A DNA stretch of 64,000 nucleotides. Source: Schistosoma haematobium. Taxonomy: Eukaryota > Platyhelminthes > Trematoda > Strigeidida > Schistosomatidae. How positions within the stretch are numbered: position 1 is the first letter of the stretch; every line of letters begins with the position of its first letter. Where the stretch lies: NCBI RefSeq assembly GCF_000699445.3, contig NC_067195.1, forward strand, positions 69,002,591-69,066,590, in the 5' to 3' direction. Positions 24,014-35,140 of the stretch are shown here, piece after piece. A program made the position numbers and the translations under genes. The notes beneath the pieces were generated by a model, which searched no databases, was not told the origin of the DNA, and worked only from the letters and a program-made list of their open reading frames with translations.

Positions 24014-24262
24014 TGTGGTGTGTGCTACTTATATTGATATAAGTAGTATATGACGCGAGTCAGGAATGTAATGTCTGGCAGCAGAAGATCGGGGAGGATC
24101 AAGAAAGCAAGAGCGGGAATAGAATGCAATGCGTGTGAAAATGCAAGAACAATGAAGTCTGAGGCAATTTGAAATAATTGGTGGACATTTTTTCAAATTA
24201 ACGACTTGATATATGGTTCACAGATTTTATTGACATGCTCTGTAATTCGATTGTCCCCACTA
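24014..24262 (+). repeat. Family B dispersed repeat
   Basis: Begins CTGTGGTGTGTGCTACTTAT, then ATAAGTAGTATATGACGCG, an A/G-rich body, ATGAAGTCTGAGG, and an end containing AGATTTTATTGACATGCTC and CTGTAATTCGATTGTCCCC. The same landmarks occur at 33383-33680 and inverted at 59270-59556. The TG start and TATA-like ATATAAGTAGT suggest an LTR, but I could not fix the termini. Confidence 0.65.
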
Positions 24263-25917
24263 CTACCACTAATACTACTGAATAAGTAACTATTTCTATC
24301 CAATTATAAACCATTTGATCTGAAGAGATAATATTTATTTAAGTTCCAGTAAATAATGAAATTGTTCGTTCAGGTATGATAATTGTTTGTATACACATTT
24401 TGAATCTATTTGTAGACTTACGATAAAGTAATAAACTGGAAAATCTTTTATGAGGCTATTCAAACTAAACATTTTGAAGTTCAAGACATACATTGCTTCA
24501 CATACTGTTTAAAATTAAAACCACTCATTGAATTAACCTATACTCCATCGTATCTATTTTTTATCATCTAATTTAGGTGGATGAAATCAATTAATAGTAA
24601 ATCGAGAAAGTTGGTTTTGTGACGGTATTAATCAGTAAAGTTTATCTAATATCCTTCATGAGACTGGAACCTGAGCCACTCAGTGTTACTGCTAAGCTAT
24701 CTGAACTACACTTTTACAAACAAACCCCATTTGACTTGGAGCACGAATACATGACTTTCCGTTCATCAATACCAACTAAATAACATTAAATTATTGTGCA
24801 CAAAATGTCAAATCAATTAGATCATTAACTATACTGTAACTAGATCAATAGAATTAGAACAATATCAAAGATTACAAAAGTATCATACTAGTTACTACTA
24901 ATGATTAATTGATCAGATTCGTTTTTCTTATTACATTAATTAGAATTATTTTCTTGATTTATATTTTGAATTCAATCAATTAAAATTATGTTTAGTAAAT
25001 GGAATAATTAGTTATTCTCCTGACAGTTATCTCATTTGCTTTAACCTTCATTTATATAACCTTGATACAATATAATTTTTCGTTTCCTTAATCTACTCTA
25101 TTTATTTTTCCATTAAATCAATCTAACTATAACAACTTATGTATGATTTTATTATATTCCATTTAAAAACAAAGTTTTTCTATACTAGCTGAAATACAGG
25201 TGAAATAGATTTATAATAAACGATACGACAGAAATAAACGTTTCTCTACCTTTTTTTAAAATAGTTTTTAGAGGCATAAATCACTTTATTACTAACACGT
25301 CAAAATTGTTAAAAGAGGAAGTAGTAATGAATAATTTATATGCGTTTTTCGCTTTCTCTCTCTCTCTCCCTCTCTAACACACACACACAAACAAACAAAC
25401 AAAACACAAAAAGATGTGTGAGCGTGTACGTTTATCAAGTTGAAATCAATGAAAATGAACTCAATTTTCTGATGAAAATCTAACAATAGTTAACAAGGGA
25501 AAAAAAGGAAAACTTACATTGAAGTCTACAAATCAAAAATTTATTAAATTTGAAAGCAAAAACAACAACAATAATAGTAATATTATTATTATTACTATTC
25601 AGTTATTGTTCAGTAATGCATGCAGTCTTAGTGCCAAGGTGAAATATTGTTTTGATTTATATTGACTCTAGAAACATACTAAACAATTCTCAAAGTAAGT
25701 CATTGACATTACTTGCAAAACAATTGAAAGAAAGAATATAAAAATTGTTTCCGATGTGATAAAATGATCTCTGTGTTATCGGTTTGTAATTAAACAGTTA
25801 GACCAAACAAAATATATTACGATTGTTAAATAAGTTTAATAAAATAAATGAAAATCAGTAATTAATTCTAGTTTAAATATGTCACATGTAAATTGATAAT
25901 AAAATGTTATCAAGCAT
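24263..25917. other. No gene; simple repeats
   Basis: AT-rich. A TC/AC composite microsatellite at about 25350-25405 generates a spurious Arg/Glu-rich minus-strand frame (25292-25486). Confidence 0.6.
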
Positions 25918-26460
25918 TTTGGCAAAGCAAGGGACGCATTCCTACAATTGAAGCACATATGGAACTCAAAATAATTTCAACCAATATCAGCGTCACAATC
26001 TTCAATATAAACGTCAAGACAGTTGGTTCTACTGTACGGAGCTGAAACTTGGAGAACTACTACAACCATCAAAAATTTACAAGTATTTATAAATAGTTGT
26101 CTACGCAAGATACTCAACATCGATTGGCCGGATACCATCAGCAACAGCCATCTGTGGGAGAGAACAAACCAGCTTCCATCTGAAGAGAAAATTAGGAAAA
26201 GACGATGGAAATGGATAGGATATACATTACACAAATCATCAAACTGCATCACGAGGCAAGCCCTAACTCAGAATCCTAAATGGAATAAAAAAAGAGCAAG
26301 GCCAATGAACACATTACTTTGGGAAATAGAATCAGATATGGAAAGAATGAATAGAAACTGCAAGCAGCTGTAAAGGATTGCTCAGGAGAGGGTTGGATGG
26401 AGAGTGCTGGTGAGCTGCCTATGCTCCTTCACGAGGAGTAACAAGCATAAGTAAGTAAGT
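25918..26460 (+). pseudogene. RTE/SR2-like non-LTR retrotransposon C-terminus and 3' end
   Basis: The frame 26023-26373 reads [72 protein letters not shown] and a Lys/Arg-rich end. This is the conserved domain after the reverse transcriptase in schistosome RTE-type elements. Homology begins only at GGCAAAGCAAGG (25921), so reverse transcriptase and endonuclease are absent. The element ends in TAAGTAAGTAAG (26449-26462), the tail type also seen on the other RTE copies here. A very similar copy is at 45805-46360. Confidence 0.85.
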
Positions 26461-26509
26461 AAGTATTTTGTAAAAAAAACATAGAAACATCTACTTTCAA
26501 ACATTGATA

Positions 26510-26951
26510 ATCATTATAGTGTCGGTTGTTATGCTAGCTCAAATAGCTTATTCTAGCTTCCCGACAGGCCAATTTGTTCATTCCACGTGAGCCACATTAT
26601 CAACCTTGGTTGTTTTTAAATGAGCGTATGCGTGTGCACTTCATGTCCTATTCATTACATATCTGTAACTTATTTTAGTGTGACTATAATTATCGATTCA
26701 TGCTTTCCTAAATCTAGTTGACTTACACACCTTATCCACTGTGTGTCATTTTGTTTTGCTTCACTTTCTGATTAACGATAATACAAAATATACATATTCA
26801 AAACTTTATTCTCGTATTTGACTTATTTAATTCTGTTATGCACTAACGTGAGTTAAGTCGATGACTATATACGAGGATAGATGACATGTGTATTTCAATA
26901 ACAATCATTTATTCGATCTAACTGGAGTCAGATATAGGGCCACTAAATCAT
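26510..26951 (+). mobile_element. Solo LTR (LTR family 1) with perfect 5-bp duplication
   Basis: The LTR itself is 26515-26946 and is flanked by ATCAT on both sides (26510-26514 and 26947-26951). It aligns along its length with the LTR at 48965 (GTGTCNGT start, AAATGAGCGTAT, GTGTGCACTTCATGTCC, TTATTCTCGTATTTGACTTA, GGAGTCAGAT end). Both termini have mutated (TATAG ... CTAA instead of TGTAG ... CACA). It lies 52 bp downstream of the RTE tail. Confidence 0.8.
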
Positions 26952-27845
26952 AAATTGTGCTTATCTAACATTTACTCCAGTACTGGAAATTGTACTTTAT
27001 TTGTATAATTAGTTAATAACATATCTATATGTTTCCATTTGTAAAATACCTTACATGTATTAGGAGTAGCATATGGAACTTGGATGATAATACTTTATAT
27101 ATGCATGACACCATATACATTAGATATATAATAACATTTGTCTTTAGGTAAATGATAGCTAACTTTATTCCTGTTTTTTAAGAATAACATTTCGTCGACC
27201 ACACGGGTAACTGAGTACTCTGAAATAGGCTTAAACAACTATCAAGTCTTTCAGTCAGTTTCACTGAAAAAAAGTCATTGTTTAATTTTAAAAGAAATTC
27301 GATATATCCGCAACACAAAATAAAACATTTTAGTATCGACGCTTAAATTTGAGATTTGTTAAAACAGCAGAGAGTTTACAATCGATTTGATTTGCGATTT
27401 TTTTTATTAAATAAGTTTGTTTAAAAACCCAACTTGTATTTTTAGGTTCGAAGTCAGTTAATATGATGTATCATTAGAATACTGTTGATTCGTATATTAA
27501 ATACAACAGTAGAGTAAGAAAATCGTACCAAAAAATGTTTCAACAAGTTCTTCTTGATCTTTATATATATATCGCATAAGCTTGAAATAACGTAAAATAT
27601 ATCTCGTAAAACTGTGTATGTAAATACGTGTATACAGCCCCAGTAAATGGTAAAATTGGAAAAATACATTTCTTTCATGAATTGTTTGAAACATATGTGT
27701 TCTATAATTGACTTAGTGAAACATTCCTTGCAATAAATCATTTTTAACGATTTGAATCTTAATATTGTTGGTGTTGAGGATTGGAATCGATCAGTCTCAT
27801 TAGGATTGCCTCGAAATTATTAGCAGTCACAAGGAATGTTAAAAA
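26952..27845. other. No recognised feature
   Basis: AT-rich. Overlapping minus frames at 27454-27741 and 27497-27694 show no domain. Confidence 0.5.
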
Positions 27846-28012
27846 ATTTTGAACTCTGTAGCTACATGGATAAAATGTTAGTATGTGAAAGGAAAAGCAT
27901 TTGAGTTCGAGTCTCGAATTGAACATCAACACTGGGATGCATGTACTTTCAGCTAATGAGACCAAAGTGGGACGAAACATTCATCCTAAATACCCTTGCT
28001 AACCACTCTCGA
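27846..28012 (+). repeat. Family S (Smα-like) hammerhead retroposon, decayed
   Basis: Box B-like GAGTTCGAGTCTCG, the lead-in GTACTTTCAG, then the ribozyme module and the CTAACCACTCTC end. The core is CTAATGA (G5 changed) with GAAA intact, so it should be inactive. Confidence 0.75.
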
Positions 28013-28275
28013 ACTCTAAAAATTCCATATAACAGTTAGTGAAACGTATAAATTTATTTTTGATTAGTTCTAATACTACAACATTTTCATTTCAAATAAC
28101 CTGTGTCAGATTAGGTTTCATGGTACTTTCAGAAATAATTACCACGAGTTTTAATATCCATATATATGGTAGCTTTATCTGAAGTTATGCAAACGAAAGT
28201 TTACAATGAAACGTAGTGTTTTATATTTAAAAAACTTAACATTAGACAGTTGTTAGTGAACAAATTGTTTTAACT

Positions 28276-28739
28276 TGTAACCGCCGATTAGAGAGCAGTG
28301 ACTTACCGACCGGATCAAAGACGCGTAAACACATGCGAGCAGTCTAGAGTACTTATCGGTCCTGCTTCCTGTCTAACCCAACCATTTAAGTCCAGAACAC
28401 CAATCCGAGCCTCTGAGATATGAATCATTTATTTCAAACATAGTTTATATATCAATCAGATAGACTGCAACGTACCATAAAACAGAAAATAACATTTGTA
28501 CAAGAATTAGCCAAATGTGGCTGTGAATGAGGGAGATAGTAATTAATAGACAGGCCATGACTCAAGAATGTTAAATCGTATAATAATAGTTCATAGGTCA
28601 AAATAAAACTCATAATAAGAGGGTCATGAATATGAACAGTTTAGTTATATAACAATTATACGATAAAAATATACTCATAGTATTGGTCCATAAATGGATC
28701 ACAAGAATTACCGTTCATTATTTTTATCGGGATATAACA
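28276..28739 (-). mobile_element. Solo LTR candidate (LTR family 4)
   Basis: On the minus strand it starts TGTTATATCCCGATAAAA and ends AATCGGCGGTTACA, giving TG...CA termini over 464 bp. Flanks TAACT (28271-28275) and TAAAT (28740-28744) agree at four of five positions. An AATAAATGATTC polyadenylation-like motif lies in the 3' third of the minus strand, and the 3' part is GC-richer than the surroundings. No coding region is attached. Confidence 0.6.
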
Positions 28740-28858
28740 TAAATCACGAAATGTTTTTTTTTTGTTTGAAAATTTTCAAGAAGAAAAATTTCATTTTGTC
28801 AAAACGTACTAACCACCTGCCGATCTACTAAATAAAAAAATTCAAATAAATTCGAAAT

Positions 28859-29086
28859 CTCAATGGTTGAGATCATGAGTCAGTTGAAGCTAGATCACCA
28901 TGGAATACCTGAAAGCATTGGGTTCGAATCTCACGAGGTGAGATCGTGGATGCACATTGCTGAGGTGTCCCACAATACGGCGAAATGGTTGTCGATTGTT
29001 TCCAAATTTTTCATAGTGGTCTAGTTTCAACTAACTCATAATCTCAACTATTGAAATCACTACAATATTCACAAAACCCCTTCTGA
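28859..29086. repeat. Family A SINE inverted pair, left arm reduced
   Basis: A minus arm of about 60 bp (GAGATCATGAGTCAGTTGAA ... GAAAGCATTG) is fused directly to a plus copy that begins at box B (GGGTTCGAATCTCACG) and runs through ribozyme and the full tail (ATTCACAAAACCCCTTCTGA). The ribozyme core is CTGAGGT (A9 changed). Confidence 0.8.
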
Positions 29087-29559
29087 AATTAGAAATTTTT
29101 AGATCATCTAAATTAATACTGAATCAGTTCAGAAAAAAAGAAAAAAAACTTATTCTCTAATCAATTAGTCATTAAAATGAAATCAAAACAACAAACAAAA
29201 AAACAAGCTTATTCAGGTAACAAAATTTACAATCAGAATGATTCAACTTTTGACCTGAATTTACTTATCAAAATTAATATTAAATAAATAAATATTGAAC
29301 AAAGAAATAATTAAAAAAAATTTAAACAAACCACAAACTTTCTCTCCTTATTTTTCTTTCTTTCTTTCTTTATTCATATTTTGTTATTTCACTAAGAAAC
29401 AGATAAAAAAAGTTTACCGGCATTATTTCAACTGAACAGTTTCAGTAAAGAAGAAAAAAAAGGCGAGAAGAAAAAACTAATTATCATCTTTAAAAAAGAA
29501 AAAAAGGAAAAAAACTGCGATTGAATTAATGAATATTCAGACTGAATAATTTACTGATC
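29087..29559. other. No gene; purine-rich low-complexity DNA
   Basis: A-rich stretches alternate with a (TTTC)n run near 29355-29371. No gene seen. Confidence 0.6.
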
Positions 29560-29705
29560 AAATACATAAATAATCAGGAGAGGTTTTGTGGAGATTTTAG
29601 AAATTTCACTGATTGAAATCATGAGTTAATTGAACCTTCCGGGGGTCCCATGGTGGTCTAACTTCAATTGACTCATGATTTCAATCAGTGAAATACATAA
29701 ATAAT
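29560..29705. repeat. Minimal palindromic family A element with perfect 15-bp target duplication
   Basis: The element is 29575-29690 (116 bp), bordered on both sides by AAATACATAAATAAT (29560-29574 and 29691-29705). Inside, the left arm (GGTTTTGTGGAG ... AAATCATGAGTTAATTGAA) is separated by about 30 bp (CCTTCCGGGGGTCCC and the start of the right arm) from its inverted partner (TTCAATTGACTCATGATTTC). The right arm stops short of the left arm's outer end, as expected from 5' truncation of a minus-oriented retroposon. The duplication shows that the palindrome itself was inserted as a unit. Confidence 0.85.
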
Positions 29706-29844
29706 ATCATGATCAGTTTCATGTTGTTTCTTTTTTTTCTTCAATATACTGTGTAAATGATACATTGAAAACTTATCATTTATAATTCATATTATAATTG
29801 GATTCATGATGAAGATTATAGTTTTACTGTGATAAGTAATAATG

Positions 29845-30135
29845 ATGAGACTATAATTTATATGGGCGATCTTGGAGCGATGCCAAACTAACCTTGAGAG
29901 TGTTCAGTTGATAAATAGGACAGAATGAAGATTATAAATGAGTGTGAGAAATTCGAATTATCATTTACATTTGATGGTTAAGGTTAGGAATTCGATTCAG
30001 GGTTTTCATTACAAACTGACATCAGCTATAATGCCATGAATCTATTTAGGCAAATGGATGAGTGAATTTCGCACCACAATTTGAGACCTATTATCTTATA
30101 CCTAATCGGTTCGCCCATAAATTATAATCTCACTC
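29845..30135. mobile_element. MITE-like element with terminal inverted repeats (copy 1)
   Basis: Left end ATGAGACTATAATTTAT and right end ATAAATTATAATCTCA are inverted repeats. The interior aligns with 44469-44744 (ACCTTGAGAGTG, GGGTTTTCAT, CTGACATCAGCTATAATGCC). Flanks TAATAATG and TAATAACA agree at six of eight positions. There is no ORF, so it would be mobilised by a transposase elsewhere. Confidence 0.75.
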
Positions 30136-31182
30136 TAATAACATTATAATTATGATGAAACATATATATCTGTCGACTAGATTTACAAACTACTCATTCT
30201 GTTTAATAAATTGTTACCGAAAATTCTACTGTTTCGACGCAAACTATAGTTATGTTATGGTTTTTAAACACTGAACGCATTTGATTGATATTAAACTATT
30301 TAAAATGATTTCCAAAATGAATAATAATGATATCTATCGATGAACTATATAGATGAACCATTCAAACATTCAGATTCGAATAATAATAATAATAATCGTT
30401 TATGCAGATCGATATCTTCAGACAAAGATCAATCTTCATTGTAATTTCTAAGACATTATAAACGTTTAATTAAAAAAATAATAATAACTGATCGTGAAAT
30501 ATTCACCGAATAGAAAAGTCAATCGTTCCTGTATGAATATAATGATCACTAATAAATATAAGTAGTAAAACTAATAATCATGTCATAAAAAAATTTAAAG
30601 ATTTTCTAGAACGTAATGAACTATAGTATCATTAATTGGTTTCTAACTACATTGAATAATCAAACCTTCATCATTTTATATCTACATGACATTATTCGAG
30701 ATCTTGATGTTTAGATAAAATGTGCTAATTGTTGTCATTATAATAAAAGTCATAATTTTAATATATATTTGTCTCTACAATTCACTAACACGTATCTTTT
30801 AATGTAATCGAAAGTTAGATAGGTCGAATAGCTTCTCCATCCAACGGAACTTATTCATCACTGGCAACCAAAATACTAAAACTGTACAATCTAAACTGAA
30901 TTATTTAACACTCTTATTTACAGTTCAATATTTTTAAAGTTACTTATCCATTGTGATCTATATACAAACAGATATACGATACAAAAAATAATTAAATAAT
31001 ATGTCTACTTTAATTAGATTACCATACGAATGGGGTTATTTAAACAATCTTTTGAGTTTGAGTGTCAGATAAATGTCTCTTAATAGATATCATACGTAAG
31101 TTTTTGAATAATATGTATGATTATTTATATTTAGCTCTCAGCTTTGTATATAAATTTAGAGAAAATGTTTACTTTTGTTATA
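30136..31182. other. No recognised feature
   Basis: AT-rich DNA. A short (AAT)n run lies near 30381-30394. Confidence 0.5.
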
Positions 31183-31545
31183 GAGATTGGATAGTGGTTG
31201 GAGGTAGTCAGCAGGAAACCCTGGACCCGGGTTTCGTGCTACTTGGCACTCGTCAGCAAGGTGTACCTGTAATCTTGAGGGAACTGGTGCTCCCTGGTGG
31301 ATTCGATCTCGTGTCACCCAGCTTCACAGTCAGAGACGTTACCACTGAGCTATTCGAGCCGCGACTGACCTCCTGTAGGACTGAGATGTAATCACGATTG
31401 ATTGATCACTGGATGGCGATCAACGTCATGCGTGTCTAATCCTTATTAGTGCAGATCGAATGCTATCGACCATGTTGCAATGTGGCCACCAGTCTAGGTG
31501 ACTCGACACTGCGGGCACTATATATTGAGATTAGATGGTGGTTAT
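31183..31545 (-). repeat. Smα satellite/retroposon unit with intact hammerhead ribozyme
   Basis: One complete unit (31183 to about 31526) plus the start of the next: GAGATTGGATAGTGGTTGG at 31183 recurs as GAGATTAGATGGTGGTTAT at 31527, giving a period of 344 bp. This agrees with the known tandem Smα family of schistosomes. On the minus strand it has box A (TAGCTCAGTGGTAAC, 31338-31352), box B (GAGATCGAATCC, 31299-31310) and then the ribozyme. The open frame at 31062-31391 overlaps it on the other strand and is not a gene. Confidence 0.85.
31218..31262 (-). ncRNA. Hammerhead ribozyme, complete
   Basis: Minus strand: stem I ACCTTG, core CTGACGA, stem II GTGC/GCAC with loop CAAGTA, GAAA, stem III ACCCGGGT, cleavage nucleotide C, stem I CAGGGT. 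Stem II is perfect, stem I pairs fully with one G-U, and all invariant residues are present. Cleavage would fall after the C complementary to position 31224. Self-cleavage of Smα RNA is established for the family; activity of this copy is inferred from sequence. Confidence 0.9.
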
Positions 31546-32489
31546 AGATTAATTCTATATCATTCAAAAATAATGTCTTTTACACAACATATCATTAAAG
31601 CTTTAATCAATAAAATTGTATTCCTGATGATCTATCTAAAAAATACACAATACTTTCCTTTGGTCATCATTATTAAATAGATAAATTCATTATTTTAATC
31701 TATCATGGTTAATAACAAATCTTTATACCATTAAATTATTGAACATTTGGTCAACTCTCACTGATTACATAACTAAATCAACTAAAATCTTGTTCAAAAC
31801 GTAATCAGCCGCGTAAAACTGGTTTAAAAAAATAGCTTGACATGATAACGAATTTGATTTCCTTGATCCTAAAAATCAGAAGACCATCAATAGTAAATAA
31901 TAACGTTTGTTTTTCAAACAAATACAAAATCTATTCTGTTTCTACCTTTTTGTCTAAGTATTTGTAAGAAGAAGGTTAGTAAATACGTTCACCAGCTCAC
32001 CCATAAAACCATTCCTTTTGCGAAAAATTTAAATTATAATCTTACCGTTATTGTCACGAAAAATTAAGAAAAAAAACCCACAAAATCTCATGAATTAAAG
32101 ATGTTAATCATGAAATAGATCAAATAACTTCTGACTATATTGTTTTCGATGTTAATAGTTTCCTCTGTATAGTTATACACCCTTTATGATTCGTATTTCG
32201 GCTTTAAGTGAGCTGTTTACTGAAAGTTTTAAATATCAATAAGTGACTTATTCACATTGGACTAACTTGTTTATTGATTTATATACACATGAAAATACCT
32301 GTACATTTAAAGTTCATTGAAAATAATACAGATTTCTAAAATTTTGTTCTTTTTTAAAAATCAGAAATTGATTTATCATTTATTTATCAATTGATATATT
32401 CATCAACTCATACAAACCAATAGACAATTTCTTTACTGAAACCATTTCTTAATAAAAATTTCCATTTTATTCTACATATTGAAGAAAAT
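31546..32489. other. No recognised feature
   Basis: AT-rich DNA, no coding pattern. Confidence 0.5.
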
Positions 32490-32847
32490 CACTGGCCTCG
32501 AGAGGTATTTTGTTGATGTTTGAGTGAGAAGCAGTGACTAGTGAAGTTTAATCGGGTCAGTTGTAAGATAGTAACTCACTGAAGACAATGGTAGACGGTG
32601 GTTTAATTTCATGGACCAGTTAAAGTTAGACACTAACACCAATGGATACCATTCAACTCAGAAGTTTAAAGGTTAAGCGTATGCGCACAAGACCGATAGG
32701 TTCTGAGTTCGAGTCTCACGAGGTGGGATCATGGATGTACATTACTGAGAAGTCCCACAATACGACGAAACGGTCATCCAATGATTCCAAGTTTTCCATG
32801 ATAATATATCTTCAATTAACTCATGATCTCAGCTATTACAATCACTT
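32490..32847 (+). repeat. Family A hammerhead SINE, full length
   Basis: Head from CACTGGCCTCGAGAGG, degraded box A (CAACTCAGAAGTTTAAAGG), box B (GAGTTCGAGTCTC), ribozyme and tail to AGCTATTACAATCAC. The core reads CTGAGAA (G8 changed), stem II is broken by ACGAC, and GAAA is kept. The extra open frame 32642-32854 is a shadow. Confidence 0.85.
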
Positions 32848-33382
32848 TTATTAACTTATCATTAATATAATTACTTAAATACAAAAATCTTGTTAATAAA
32901 TACCCATATTGACAAATTATCATACAATTGAATAATAGTTTAAAGTTTATAATAATTTTATAAATTTCAATTAACGATCTAATAATTTCTTTCTTTCAAA
33001 ATACCCTTTATTTCGATTTATAATATGCCGTAAAAACAAATAAAAAGAAAAAAAGAAAAAGAAAAATTAAAAAAGAAAAAGGAAAAATAAAAAAATTTTC
33101 AATTGTCTTACATTATTGTAAAATCATTAGTTATCTCTTTATTTATTTGACTTTTGGTTTTCACCTAGTTTAATCATGCAAAATCTTAATCATATTTTAT
33201 TTTATTTAATAAATTTTAAGAATTTAGTTACCATTTAGACAATTGGATAAAATTCATAAAATAAAATCAATGAATAAATACTTTAGTTTATATTGAAAAA
33301 TACTGTTCTTTACATGGTATTTGTAAATCATATTTTATATGCTGTAATATTTAAACTAAGATTTTTACTTCATAGAATGTAT
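32848..33382. other. No gene; A-rich low complexity
   Basis: Contains an AAAAAGAAAAAG-type purine run at about 33035-33100. Confidence 0.6.
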
Positions 33383-33680
33383 GATGAAATATGCTACTCA
33401 TGTCAACAGGTATAAGTAGTATGTATCATTAATTAAAAGTGAAATATCTAGTGGCAGAATGTTGAAAAGATCAAAGTAAAGAGAATAAGAAAAAAGAATG
33501 ATTGATGTGGAAAGAAAAAGGACAGTGAAGTCTGACATGATTGACTGATATTTGTAAAAAAAGGGAATAATCAAATTTGAGACAATTGATTGACATTTTG
33601 CAAATGAAATATTTACTGTATGATTCTTAGATTTTACTAAGAAATTCTGTAATTTTTTTGTTTAAACCCATTCGACTGTT
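33383..33680 (+). repeat. Family B dispersed repeat, longest copy
   Basis: Shares the start (ATGCTACTCATGT, GGTATAAGTAGTATGTA), the middle (CAGTGAAGTCTGACATGATT, ATTGACATTTTGCAAATGAA) and the end (AGATTTTACTAAGAAATTC, CATTCGACTG) with the copies at 24014 and 59270. Confidence 0.65.
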
Positions 33681-33819
33681 CTTATTTATGTTCTTGTTCA
33701 GTATGGTATTGTTAAAATTCTATAGAGATATATAAGACAACAATGAACATTTCAAATTATGACAAAATAAAGACTGTTATCATTTTGTTTTATTTCAATG
33801 TTGAGAATTATTGTATTAA

Positions 33820-34183
33820 TTTCAATAGTTGCGATCATGAGTCAATTAAAGGTAGAACATCATGGAAAACCTGGAAGCACTGAACGACTGTTTCATCCTA
33901 TTGTGGGACTCCTCGGCAGTGCGCGTTCACGACCACGCCACGCGAGATTCCAGTCCGAAACTTGTCGATCTTCCTCATGAACACTTAACCACTAGAGTAC
34001 TGAGCTGGTCACTGTCTAATTGTGGTAATTGCCTAACTTCAACTAATCCACGAAATTGATCGACACATTCCCAATTGTCATCATTGAGTTACTATATCAC
34101 AACAGATACGGTTGAACTCCACTGGTCACTGCTTCACACTAGAACTCCAGGATATACCTCTTGAAGCCAGTCACTAGTGAACA
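33820..34183 (-). repeat. Family A hammerhead SINE, full length with complete head
   Basis: A minus copy of about 364 bp from tail (TTCAATAGTTGCGATCATGA on plus) to head end (TTGAAGCCAGTCACTAGTGA). It defines the full unit length. The ribozyme core is CCGAGGA (U4 changed); GAAA and stem III ACAGTCGT are kept. Box A is present on the minus strand; box B is weak. Confidence 0.85.
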
Positions 34184-35140
34184 TATGTTATTATTATCAT
34201 ATTATTTCGTAAAACTACTGATATAACTTCAAGTTCTTGGGATTTTTTGACTTTTATTCACGTAACATTTACAATTTGACTATCTCAAAACCAGGCAATT
34301 CGAAATTTCTCATTTTTCAGGTAAATATTGAATGGATTATGAATTTTCAGTCATGTTTTCTAATTTAACAATTTGACTAAATCTTAAATTCAGCTTATAC
34401 ATGACACAATTAACTGAAAATATATAATTATAACTTGAATACAATATAATCCAACTCAATCTGATATACATATATTATATGTATATATGCCTATATCACA
34501 TTTCCTGTTCTGTCATTTTCTTTCTAATGACAATGAAATTGAAAAATTAGACAAAAATCAAATAATTTCGGAAATTTGTCTATTTCGTTTTTGTTTTGTT
34601 TTTTGTTTTACTCTCTGTTGTTGTTGTTGTTTTGTTTTCTCTCATGAAAAGTAAGACGATAGAAGAAAACGATGAAGGAAATTCTCTAAATTTTTGTTGT
34701 TGTTGCTGCTGCTGCTTCTATTCTTACTATCATAAACGAGCAGAAAAATTCAATAGAATTCACTTAGAAAAAACAGAGTTCCTTTTCATAATTTTCCTTT
34801 GTTTTTATTCATGTTACCGGTAGAATTGAATTACATAGATTTTTTTTCAAAATAAAGGGTAAAATAACATAGAAATATAACAAGGTATGAGAAAATTGTA
34901 CGTCATTTTGTTCATCTTAGAGATTTTATAACAATCTAATTGAATAGCCACTTTGTAGAACAATCAAACTTCACCATTATTTTATTTATTTTCAATGAAT
35001 TACATTAATTAATGACAGACGATTCATTTAATGTTTTATTTAAGTATTAAATAACTGAAGATAATCCATTTATTAAAAGAAAAGTTCCATAAGCTAGTTG
35101 ATAACTATATTTATCAATTCACTTATATAATAACATTTGT
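34184..35140. other. No gene; TTG/TGC simple repeats
   Basis: (TTG)n at about 34616-34631 and 34695-34717 produces the Cys/Val runs of the open frame 34596-34823, which I do not regard as a gene. Confidence 0.6.

Noticed and set aside
25292..25486. Peptide with Arg/Glu/Lys run
   Set aside because: Translation of a TC/AC microsatellite.
31062..31391. 109-residue open frame as a gene
   Set aside because: Its second half is the reverse strand of the Smα unit; the first half is AT-rich noise.
34596..34823. Cys/Val-rich membrane-like peptide
   Set aside because: The residue runs are translated TTG/TGC simple repeats without any conserved arrangement.
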